Below are positions 7,956 to 15,127 of a stretch of DNA of 29,129 nucleotides, one piece after another (the first letter of the stretch is position 1; each line of letters begins with the position of its first letter). A model generated the notes under the pieces. It searched no databases. It had not been told where the DNA came from and saw nothing but the letters and a program-made list of their open reading frames with translations. The position numbers and the translations under genes were made by a program. This stretch comes from an uncultured Clostridium sp. (lineage in GTDB: Bacteria > Bacillota > Clostridia > Peptostreptococcales > Peptostreptococcaceae). The stretch spans positions 1-29,129 of the forward strand of contig USRS01000021.1 in NCBI GenBank assembly GCA_900557165.1. Reading direction: 5' to 3'.

Positions 7956-8663
7956 CTAAATACTGATTTCACTCATAAAACATTCAAATATAAGAATGAG
8001 TTCTGAGAAAAATGTATCTGGTGGATTTTTAAGTTTAGAAAAATCATTTTTACCTTGGATAATAATAGGTAATGTTGATATTTTTGCTATTTTAGAATTA
8101 GCATTTCCAACAAAACTTATTACTTCTATATCGTTTTGTTTTGCTTGTTCTATAATCTCAATTAAACTTTTAGTTTCCCCTGAACTAGATATGGCGAGTA
8201 TTAAAACTTCATCTTTTTGTTCTTTAGTAAGAAGTTGAAGATGTGCATTAGCAATACTTCTATATCCATTTATTGATAATCTCTCATTCATATAATTTGC
8301 AATTGTTTGAGATATGCCTGTACTTACAAACATTAGAAGCTTGTTTTCATACTTTTTTATAAGCTTTCTAAAAGCTTCTAGATTATTCTCTATTTGCTTG
8401 TTTGTATTAGTATATATGTCTATATTGGTTTCAATATCATTAATTTGATTAGAATATGTAAAGTGATATATCATATCTGAATATCCTTCAAAATTCAACT
8501 TTTTGCATAGCTTATAAACTGTTGTTGTAGAAGTATAATTATCCTTTGCAACCTTACGAATACCAATTTTTTTTAGATTAGAAATATTTCTATATAAATA
8601 ATTTAAGATAGACTTTTCGGTATCATTTAGTTTGTATTTTTCACATAAATACTTTAAATCCAT
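7956..8663 (-). CDS. RpiR/MurR-family sugar-phosphate-responsive regulator
   Basis: 235 residues from ATG 8663, nine bases after GAGGTG; an in-frame GTG at 8675 overlaps that ribosome site and is rejected. Residues about 1-75 are the RpiR helix-turn-helix (IRKVAKDNYTSTTTVYKLCKKLNFEGYSDM gives the pattern). Residues about 105-215 are a SIS domain that binds phosphosugars, with VSTGISQTIANY and the phosphate loop ISSSGET. Such proteins sense the phosphorylated sugar made by the linked PTS. It sits between the two PTS arms and diverges from the rightward arm, so it is the obvious local regulator. Activator or repressor cannot be told. Confidence 0.9.
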   Translation of the reverse strand: MDLKYLCEKYKLNDTEKSILNYLYRNISNLKKIGIRKVAKDNYTSTTTVYKLCKKLNFEGYSDMIYHFTYSNQINDIETNIDIYTNTNKQIENNLEAFRKLIKKYENKLLMFVSTGISQTIANYMNERLSINGYRSIANAHLQLLTKEQKDEVLILAISSSGETKSLIEIIEQAKQNDIEVISFVGNANSKIAKISTLPIIIQGKNDFSKLKNPPDTFFSELILIFECFMSEISI

Positions 8664-8697
8664 ATATAATATCACCTCTTAGTAAGATATTATATAT
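8662..8697. promoter_or_regulatory. Inverted repeat in the divergent rpiR/PTS promoter region
   Basis: Perfect 12-base arms ATATATAATATC (8662-8673) and GATATTATATAT (8686-8697) are 12 bases apart and enclose the regulator's ribosome site. The outer part is simple AT sequence, so chance similarity is possible, but the inner ATAATATC half-sites are specific. It is a candidate operator for the RpiR protein, acting on its own gene and the rightward PTS arm. Confidence 0.45.
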
Positions 8698-8738
8698 AAA
8701 AAATATATAAAGGTAAATAAAGGAAAGGATAATAAATT

Positions 8739-9353
8739 ATGGGAAATAAATTTATTCAAGATCCATGGGCTAGAATTACTACTCGTAATGGATTACCTGG
8801 GGATGAAGTGATTTCTTCTCTACAAAAATGTATAAGAAGAGGGATGGTGGAAGAAGCTTGTCAATTCGCTTATGAAATGTATATAACTTCTCCTCAAATG
8901 GAAGAAAAATTATGGAGAAGACTTTTAACTATAACTGTTGAAGATATAGGAATGGGTGATGTTAATGCTCCTATACTTATAAATACTTTAAATGAATTAC
9001 GTAAAAACTTTTCTTATGCTGATGGAGATAGAGCAATCTATTTCATACATGCTATAAGATATCTATGCGCTTGCCAAAAAGATCGTTCAAGTGACTTACT
9101 AAAAAATATAATGATGAAAAGTTTTGCTATGGGATTTGTTCCTGAGATACCTGACTTTGCTTTAGATAAGCATACAGTAAGAGGTGCTGAGATGGGAAGA
9201 GATTCTTTCCACTTCTTAAATGAAGCAAGTAAAGTTATTCCTCAAATGGAAGTAGATAATGATTACAAAGAACGTTATGCTAAAATATTAGAAACTTACA
9301 AGCCTGAAGAAGCTGTTGATTCTGCCTTTAGATTTAATCCTTGGCAAGAATAA
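8739..9353 (+). CDS. Stand-alone RarA/MgsA C-terminal-like protein in the PTS locus
   Basis: A 204-residue soluble protein with GGAAAGG before its ATG. It has no Walker motifs. Residues about 24-115 (SLQKCIRRGMVEEA, WRRLLTITVEDIG, GDRAIYFIHAIRYL) resemble the helical C-terminal region of RarA/MgsA-type AAA+ proteins (PF12002-like), where a related repeat binds DNA or forms tetramers. The tail holds LDKHTVRGAEMGR (142-154). That family resemblance is by eye and moderate. The ATPase part is absent and the open frame begins with its own ribosome site, so this is a separate gene, not a fragment. It is followed after 43 bases by the PTS IIC gene, suggesting an operon and a link to sugar metabolism that is not understood. 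Confidence 0.6.
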   Translation: MGNKFIQDPWARITTRNGLPGDEVISSLQKCIRRGMVEEACQFAYEMYITSPQMEEKLWRRLLTITVEDIGMGDVNAPILINTLNELRKNFSYADGDRAIYFIHAIRYLCACQKDRSSDLLKNIMMKSFAMGFVPEIPDFALDKHTVRGAEMGRDSFHFLNEASKVIPQMEVDNDYKERYAKILETYKPEEAVDSAFRFNPWQE

Positions 9354-9396
9354 TATAAACTGGGAATAATATAAATATAGGGGAGATTTTTATTAT

Positions 9397-10713
9397 ATGA
9401 ACTCGAATACCTTACTTGAAAAATTAGATAAAATATTATCGCCTATCGGTGTAAAAGTTGGTAATCAGAGACACCTAAAGGCAATCTCATCTGGTATGAT
9501 GATGACTTTACCACTAATAGTTGTTGGTTCATTATTCTTAATAGTAGCCAATCCACCAGTAAATCCAGAATTAGTAGATCCTAGTACTGCTAATATATTC
9601 ATGAAATTTATGTTATCATGGAAAGAATTTGCAGTTAATAATTATCAGACTTTAACAACTCCATATAATATGACTATGGGTATTGTTGGTATGATGTCTG
9701 CATTTGCCATAGCTTACTGTTTAGCTGGTGAGTATAAAATGAAATCAGCTATGTCTGGACTTATAGCTACAGCAATGTTCTTAATGATATGTGCTCCTAG
9801 TGTTGATGGTGCAATAAGTACTTCATACTTAGGTGCTGATGGTTTATTTGTTGCTATAATAATAGGTTTAGCTACTGTTGAAATAACTAGATTTGTTGAA
9901 ATTCGTGGATGGCAATTAAAGTTCCCTGATACAGTTCCACCAGCAGTTACAGCATTTGTAAACTCATTATTACCATTATTATTAAATATAATCGTTTTAT
10001 ATGGATTAAATATATTAGTAATTACAAATACTGGTGTAGGTATACCAGAAACTATTACAAAAATATTAACTCCTGCATTATCAATAGTTGATAATATATG
10101 GGGATACATAGCTATAATAACTTTCAGTAATGTTCTATGGATATTAGGTGTAAATGGTACAAGTATAATATTCCCAATAGCATTTGCCTTAGGAATTCAA
10201 AATACAGGACTTAATGCTGAGTTAGTAGCTCAAGGTCAAGACCCGACAATCGCTATGAACCTTCAAATGTTCAGATATGCTATTATGGGTGGTGCTGGTA
10301 ATACCATAGGTCTTACTTTACTAATGATGAGAAGTAAATCTACTCATTTAAAATCTCTAGGAAGACTTGGTATAGTACCTGGTATATGTGGTATAAATGA
10401 GCCAATTATATTTGGGGCTCCAATAGTATTTAACCCAATACTTGCTATACCATTTATAGTTACTCCAATAGTTACTGTTGGTCTTGGATATCTAGTACAA
10501 GTTATGGGATTTGTAACACCTGGATATATGGTTGATCCATCATTTACACCATTCTTTGCTCAAGCGTATTTATCTGCTATGGACTTTAGAAATGTATTAT
10601 TTGTATTTGCACTAGTATTAATAGGTACTGTGATATACTATCCTTTCTTTAAAGTTTATGAGAAAAATATGTTAGCTCAAGAAAATGGTTCAAATTCTCA
10701 ATCTATTGCATAA
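9397..10713 (+). CDS. PTS lactose/cellobiose-class IIC permease
   Basis: A 438-residue membrane permease with about ten helices, normal length for CelB/ChbC proteins, and a GGGGAG ribosome site. It carries sugar across the membrane while IIB phosphorylates it. The family landmarks are MMMTLPLIVVGSLFLI, the GGAGNTIGL loop (298-306) and GINEPIIFGAPI (332-343), whose E335 matches the substrate Glu of the chitobiose transporter. At the place of the usual GIHG motif this protein has GVNG (251-254), that is Asn253 for the conserved His. No phospho-glycosidase gene is nearby, so the sugar is unknown; beta-linked disaccharides are the family norm. Confidence 0.93.
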   Translation: MNSNTLLEKLDKILSPIGVKVGNQRHLKAISSGMMMTLPLIVVGSLFLIVANPPVNPELVDPSTANIFMKFMLSWKEFAVNNYQTLTTPYNMTMGIVGMMSAFAIAYCLAGEYKMKSAMSGLIATAMFLMICAPSVDGAISTSYLGADGLFVAIIIGLATVEITRFVEIRGWQLKFPDTVPPAVTAFVNSLLPLLLNIIVLYGLNILVITNTGVGIPETITKILTPALSIVDNIWGYIAIITFSNVLWILGVNGTSIIFPIAFALGIQNTGLNAELVAQGQDPTIAMNLQMFRYAIMGGAGNTIGLTLLMMRSKSTHLKSLGRLGIVPGICGINEPIIFGAPIVFNPILAIPFIVTPIVTVGLGYLVQVMGFVTPGYMVDPSFTPFFAQAYLSAMDFRNVLFVFALVLIGTVIYYPFFKVYEKNMLAQENGSNSQSIA

Positions 10714-10766
10714 TAAATAATATTAAAATGGCCTATCTAAAAATAAAAAGATAGTTTTACAAAAAG

Positions 10767-10797
10767 AAGGGATGAACTCCTATTGAGTTCATCCCTT
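10767..10797. terminator. Bidirectional terminator between PTS IIC and the exchanger gene
   Basis: Perfect 13-base arms AAGGGATGAACTC (10767-10779) and complement (10785-10797), five-base loop. T-runs follow on the minus side (TTTTTGT) and a short TTTTG on the plus side. Confidence 0.8.
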
Positions 10798-10822
10798 TTG
10801 TGTACCGATTTGTTTAATAAAT

Positions 10823-11782
10823 TTATCTCATAATAGTATATGTCATATATCCTATATAAATTAAAATAAAGGTGTATCCATGTAATTTTGTAAGGGAGTT
10901 ACTTTTTTTCATAAATAAATACAAAAGTATAGTTATAATTGTCATAAATATAATATCAATCAAAGAAAACATACTTATAGTTAGAGGTGTAATAGTAGAA
11001 GCTAAACCTAGTATTAATAAAATATTAAAAATGTTTGAGCCGATAATATTTCCTATGGCAATTTCAGTTTCACCTTTTTTTGTAGCAACTACAGAAGTAA
11101 CAAACTCTGGAAGAGAAGTACCTACAGCTACAATTGTTAAGCCAATTAAATTTTCGCTCATACCAAGAGTAGTAGCTATCTTTGTGGCTGAATCAACAAC
11201 CATATCACCACCCCATATTATACCAATTATACCTACAGTACTAAGCAAAATAGTTTTGAAGATAGGCATATCTTTTATCATTTGTAATGCAGCTTCACCT
11301 TCAGCAGTTGTGGCAGCTTCAGTTACAAATTCATTATCAGTATCTTTAGCACTTTTTATGGTAATTACTAAGAAATAAGTGAAACAAATAATAAATGATA
11401 TACCTTCTATTCTACTAATATTTGAATTAAAACTGAATAATAGTAATAAAATACATGAAACTATTAATAGTGGAGTGTCTTTCTTTATAGTATTTTTTTG
11501 AACAGGAAGTGTTGCTAAAATAGACGAAACACCAAGAACTATAAGGATATTAAAAAAATTTGAACCAACCACATTGGCAACGCTTATATCGTTTTGGCCT
11601 GCTAAAGAAGATGTAATACTAACAGCTGCTTCAGGGGCTGAAGTTCCCATGGCAACTATTGTAAGTCCTATAATCATTGATGGAACATTGAATTTTCTAG
11701 CTATAGAGGCAGTTCCTTCTACAAAAAAATCAGCTCCTTTTATAAGTAAAATAAAACCTATAATTAAAAAAATATAAATCAA
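10823..11782 (-). CDS. CaCA-family Na+/Ca2+ exchanger (YrbG-like), copy 1
   Basis: 319 residues from a TTG start at 11782, six bases after AGGAGGG; alignment with the neighbouring paralogue starts at the same residue and supports this choice. It has ten predicted helices in two inverted halves. The alpha-1 repeat contains GTSAPE (E51) and VVGSNFFN; the alpha-2 repeat contains GTSLPE (E226) and IIGSNIFN. The two Glu residues are the ion-binding residues of this family. The central loop (about 145-170) is acidic. It should exchange Ca2+ for Na+ or another cation at the membrane. A terminator separates it from copy 2, so it probably has its own promoter. Confidence 0.93.
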   Translation of the reverse strand: MIYIFLIIGFILLIKGADFFVEGTASIARKFNVPSMIIGLTIVAMGTSAPEAAVSITSSLAGQNDISVANVVGSNFFNILIVLGVSSILATLPVQKNTIKKDTPLLIVSCILLLLFSFNSNISRIEGISFIICFTYFLVITIKSAKDTDNEFVTEAATTAEGEAALQMIKDMPIFKTILLSTVGIIGIIWGGDMVVDSATKIATTLGMSENLIGLTIVAVGTSLPEFVTSVVATKKGETEIAIGNIIGSNIFNILLILGLASTITPLTISMFSLIDIIFMTIITILLYLFMKKSNSLTKLHGYTFILIYIGYMTYTIMR

Positions 11783-11806
11783 ATCAATCCCTCCTAGTTT
11801 ATATCT

Positions 11807-11834
11807 ATTATATTAATTATAGTATATTATCAAA
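11807..11834 (-). promoter_or_regulatory. Possible promoter of exchanger copy 1
   Basis: On the minus strand TTTGAT (11834-11829), 16 bases, TATAAT (11812-11807), 24 bases before the TTG start. It lies just after the terminator of copy 2, fitting independent transcription. Confidence 0.45.
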
Positions 11835-11842
11835 ATATTACA

Positions 11843-11879
11843 TTAAAAAAGTAGTGATAAAATAATTTTGTCACTACTT
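11843..11879 (-). terminator. Intrinsic terminator after exchanger copy 2
   Basis: Arms 11866-11879 and 11849-11862 pair over 14 bases with one G-U and a three-base loop; on the minus strand a run of six T (11848-11843) follows. Confidence 0.85.
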
Positions 11880-11908
11880 CAAATCTTACTTATATATAAA
11901 ATTTTTAA

Positions 11909-12856
11909 TTATCTAATAATAGTATAAGCCATATATGCTATATAAATAGCAACGAAGATAATACCATGCTTTCTTACAAGACAATTATTTTTTTTCATAA
12001 ATAGATATAAAATAATAGTTATAAGAAGCATAAATATTATATCAAATAAAGCAAACATACTTATAGTAATAGGTTTAATAACTGTAGCTAAACCTAAAAC
12101 AAGTAATATGTTAAATATATTTGAGCCTATAACATTTCCTATGGCAATTTCAGTTTCGCCTTTTCTTATGGCAACTATAGATGTAACAAATTCAGGTAAA
12201 GATGTACCCATGGCAACTATAGTTAAACCAACTAAGTTAGCACTCATACCAAGAGTAGTCGCTATTTTTGTTGCTGAATCAACAACCATATCACCACCTA
12301 AAACAATACCAACTATACCAATTACACCTAGTAATATAGTCTTTGGTAGTGAAAACTCTACAATATCTTCAATTTCGGCAGTTATTGCAACTTCCTCTTC
12401 AATATCAATAGAATGATTTTTAGCACTTTTAACTGTACTTATTAGGAAATAAGCGAATAATCCTAAAAATATTAATCCTTCAACTCTATTTATATTTAAA
12501 TTAAGCCCAAATAAAAGTAAAAGAGCACTTACAAGTAATAAAAAAGGAGTATCTTTTTTAATTGTATTTTTTTCAACTGGCAATGTAGCTATTATAGATG
12601 AAACACCAAGAACTACAAGTATATTGAAAAAGTTTGAACCAATAACATTGGCAACACTCATGTCGTTTTGACCAGCTAATGATGAAGTAATACTTACAGC
12701 AGCCTCAGGAGCTGAAGTTCCCATAGCAACTATAGTAAGTCCTATAACCATAGCAGGTACATTAAATTTTTTTGCTATTGAAGCTGCACCTTCCACAAAT
12801 AAGTCAGCACCTTTTATAAGTAAAAAGAAACCGACAATTAAAAGTATAAATGACAT
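11909..12856 (-). CDS. CaCA-family Na+/Ca2+ exchanger (YrbG-like), copy 2
   Basis: 315 residues from ATG 12856, seven bases after a GGAGGA site. It is collinear with copy 1 from the first residue and nearly identical in both alpha repeats (GTSAPEAAVSITSSLAGQND, then GTSLPEFVTS); the differences lie mostly in the central acidic loop (about 145-168) and the last helices. The pair is a tandem gene duplication. The same two Glu residues are kept, so both copies should be active. Different loops could mean different calcium control or affinity, but that is inference. Confidence 0.93.
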   Translation of the reverse strand: MSFILLIVGFFLLIKGADLFVEGAASIAKKFNVPAMVIGLTIVAMGTSAPEAAVSITSSLAGQNDMSVANVIGSNFFNILVVLGVSSIIATLPVEKNTIKKDTPFLLLVSALLLLFGLNLNINRVEGLIFLGLFAYFLISTVKSAKNHSIDIEEEVAITAEIEDIVEFSLPKTILLGVIGIVGIVLGGDMVVDSATKIATTLGMSANLVGLTIVAMGTSLPEFVTSIVAIRKGETEIAIGNVIGSNIFNILLVLGLATVIKPITISMFALFDIIFMLLITIILYLFMKKNNCLVRKHGIIFVAIYIAYMAYTIIR

Positions 12857-12980
12857 TTTTATTCCTCCGAGTTTTAATTAAAATTATTGATATTATAGGA
12901 TACCACAAAAATGACAAATTTACAAAATATAAAGTAATTATTATAAGGAAAAATATTGAATTAAATTTAATATTTTAAGT

Positions 12981-13018
12981 AAAAAATAAACTGCCTATAA
13001 ATTATATATAGACAGTTT
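12981..13018 (-). terminator. Orphan leftward terminator upstream of asnB
   Basis: Arms 13007-13018 and 12988-12999 pair over 12 bases with one mismatch, loop of seven, then TTTATTTTTT on the minus strand. No annotated leftward gene ends here: the genes on either side diverge. It therefore implies a short leftward transcript starting in the 13.07-13.2 kb spacer. Confidence 0.6.
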
Positions 13019-13103
13019 ACTTTATGTAACTTTTCACTTAAGAATTCATAATCATTGAACCATTAGAACTCATTATTTGAACTTTATTCAACCCTTCAGG
13101 GTT
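13017..13103 (-). other. Possible small RNA or micro-ORF in the exchanger/asnB spacer
   Basis: The 371-base spacer between the divergent exchanger and asnB genes holds three items. First, a palindrome AACCCT-TC-AGGGTT at 13090-13103. Second, a leftward ATG at 13073 that reads MSSNGSMIMNS, meets TAA (13040-13038), and then stays open as VKSYIK to a second TAA (13019-13017). Third, the orphan terminator, whose arm overlaps that second stop. This order (dyad, short frame, terminator) looks like a small transcription unit, either an sRNA or a micro-gene interrupted by one stop. No convincing ribosome site or promoter is seen. The rest of the spacer is plain AT-rich sequence with the asnB 5' region. 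Confidence 0.35.
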
Positions 13104-13227
13104 AAATATATATTATACATTTATACAAAAAAATATTCTTCTTAAATTAAAAAATAACTTTTAATTGTATCAAAAATAATGTATTCAGCATAAGATAAAA
13201 CATCTTAAACAGAAGGAGGAATATATT

Positions 13228-15069
13228 ATGTGTGGCATCGTAGGATGGTCTAATCTTAAAAATAATATAAGAGATTACTCCAATATAATGGAAGAAATGA
13301 TTGATACACTAAAGCTTAGAGGACCTGACTCTGGAGGAATGAAAGTTTATAATCATGCCTTAATTGGTCATAGAAGACTTTCCATAGTTGATCCAAAGGG
13401 AGGACTTCAACCTATGACTAAAAAAATAGGTAATAGAGAGTATACTATTTGTTATAATGGTGAACTTTACAACACAGAAGAAGTGAGAGAAAAATTACTT
13501 CAAAGAGGATATACTTTTGACTCCTATGGAGATACAGAAGTATTGTTAACTTCATATATTGAATTTGGCACAGATTGTGTCAATTATATTAACGGAATAT
13601 TTGCCTTTGGAATTTGGGATGAATACAATAGAGAGTTGTTTTTATGTAGAGATCCATTGGGAATAAAACCACTTTTTTATTCATTTAAGGATGGCAACTT
13701 AGTTTTTGCATCAGAAATAAAAACTTTATTAAAACATCCATCCATAGATTCTGTAGTAGACAAAGATGGCTTTTTAGAGCTTATATCACTAGGACCAGCA
13801 AGAAATCTTGGGGATGGAATTTTTAGAGATATAAAAGAAGTTCCACCGGCAAATTATTTAATTTTTAATGATAAGGGAGTGACTTTAAAAGAATACTGGG
13901 AACTAGAAGTTAGAGAACATGAAGATGATTTGGAAAAAACTAAAAAATATGTGAGAGATTTATTAGTTGAAATAATAGAAAATCAACTTGTAAGTGATGT
14001 GCCTGTTTGTACTTTTTTATCAGGAGGTCTTGATTCAAGTATAATATCAAAGGTGGCATATGACGCCTTTGAAAGAAATGGACAGGAAACTTTAAACACT
14101 TTTTCGATTGATTATAAAGACAATAAAAAATTCTTTAAAAAAGATTATTTTCAACCAAATTCAGATTCGGACTATGTAGGGAAAATGGTTGATTTTTTAG
14201 GTAGTAACCATCATAACGTAGTTCTTAATAATATTGATTTAGCCCATGCTTTGGATGATGCAACTATAGCAGCTGATTTACCTGGAATGGCTGATATAGA
14301 TTCATCACTATATTTATTTTCAAAAGAAGTAAGAAAATATGCAACAGTAGCTCTATCAGGTGAATGTGCTGATGAAGTATTTGGAGGATATCCATGGTTT
14401 ACTAGACAATATGATTCTATTGAGATATTTCCTTGGGCTGATTCCATAGAATATAGAAAAAATATATTAAGAGATGATTTAAAATATTTACCTATTGAAA
14501 ATTATACAAAGGAAGTATGTAGAAATAGTATTAATAAAATACCTAAGTTACCAGGAGAAAGTCATGATGATAGAATTATTAGAGAGTTGTCTTATCTTAA
14601 TATAAAGTATCAGATGATAACTTTAATAAACAGAAAAGATAGAATGACCATGTCAAATAGTTTGGAAGGTAGAGTTCCTTTTGCTGATAAGAGACTTGTT
14701 CAATATGCTTTTAATTTACCAAAGGAAATGAAGTTACTTCATGGTAGAGAAAAAGGATTACTTCGTGAGGCTGTGAGAGGATTAATTCCAGATGAGATTA
14801 TAGATAGAAAGAAAAGTCCTTATCCAAAGACTCATAATCCTGAGTATACTAAGGAAGTTAGCAAAATGCTTCAAAATATTTTAAATGATAAAACTTCACC
14901 TATTCACCAAATTATAGATTATGATTTTGTTGAAAAGATGATTGAAACAGGTGGTTCAAATTTTAAAAAGCCTTGGTACGGACAACTAATGACTGGACCA
15001 CAAGTTATAGCTTATTTGATACAAATGAACAACTGGATGAAATTTTATAATGTAAAATTAGATATATAA
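13228..15069 (+). CDS. asnB: Asparagine synthetase B (glutamine-hydrolysing)
   Basis: 613 residues with an AGGAGG ribosome site. Met1 is followed by Cys2 in MCGIVGW, the N-terminal nucleophile that releases ammonia from glutamine; RRLSIVD (50-56) and NGELYN (78-83) complete the glutaminase site. The synthetase half has the ATP pyrophosphatase loop SGGLDSS (265-271) and later GECADEVFGGYPWF and EGRVPFADKRLV motifs. It makes asparagine from aspartate, ATP and glutamine in the cytoplasm. The gene stands alone between a divergent exchanger and a convergent efflux gene with a strong terminator. No T-box or other recognisable riboswitch is seen in its leader. Confidence 0.96.
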   Translation: MCGIVGWSNLKNNIRDYSNIMEEMIDTLKLRGPDSGGMKVYNHALIGHRRLSIVDPKGGLQPMTKKIGNREYTICYNGELYNTEEVREKLLQRGYTFDSYGDTEVLLTSYIEFGTDCVNYINGIFAFGIWDEYNRELFLCRDPLGIKPLFYSFKDGNLVFASEIKTLLKHPSIDSVVDKDGFLELISLGPARNLGDGIFRDIKEVPPANYLIFNDKGVTLKEYWELEVREHEDDLEKTKKYVRDLLVEIIENQLVSDVPVCTFLSGGLDSSIISKVAYDAFERNGQETLNTFSIDYKDNKKFFKKDYFQPNSDSDYVGKMVDFLGSNHHNVVLNNIDLAHALDDATIAADLPGMADIDSSLYLFSKEVRKYATVALSGECADEVFGGYPWFTRQYDSIEIFPWADSIEYRKNILRDDLKYLPIENYTKEVCRNSINKIPKLPGESHDDRIIRELSYLNIKYQMITLINRKDRMTMSNSLEGRVPFADKRLVQYAFNLPKEMKLLHGREKGLLREAVRGLIPDEIIDRKKSPYPKTHNPEYTKEVSKMLQNILNDKTSPIHQIIDYDFVEKMIETGGSNFKKPWYGQLMTGPQVIAYLIQMNNWMKFYNVKLDI

Positions 15070-15080
15070 AAATATGTATA

Positions 15081-15119
15081 AAAAGAAGGTGTATAAACCA
15101 TATCTATACATCTTCTTTT
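15081..15119. terminator. Bidirectional terminator between asnB and the DHA2 transporter gene
   Basis: Fifteen-base arms AAAAGAAGGTGTATA (15081-15095) and 15105-15119 with one G-U, loop of nine; T-runs follow in both directions. Confidence 0.8.
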
Positions 15120-15127
15120 AGATTTTA

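Noticed and set aside
8739..9353. Truncated rarA pseudogene
   Set aside because: The frame starts with its own ATG and ribosome site, ends cleanly, and no remnant of the AAA+ ATPase part lies upstream; it looks like a complete independent gene.
10872..12416. Long rightward open frames across the two exchanger genes
   Set aside because: They are antisense shadows of repetitive hydrophobic coding sequence, without ribosome sites, and the leftward frames have clear family motifs.
13081..13110. Possible T-box antiterminator before asnB (AACCCTTCAGGGTT)
   Set aside because: The conserved T-box core (AGGGTGGNACCGCG) and a rightward terminator are absent; the dyad is better grouped with the leftward small unit.
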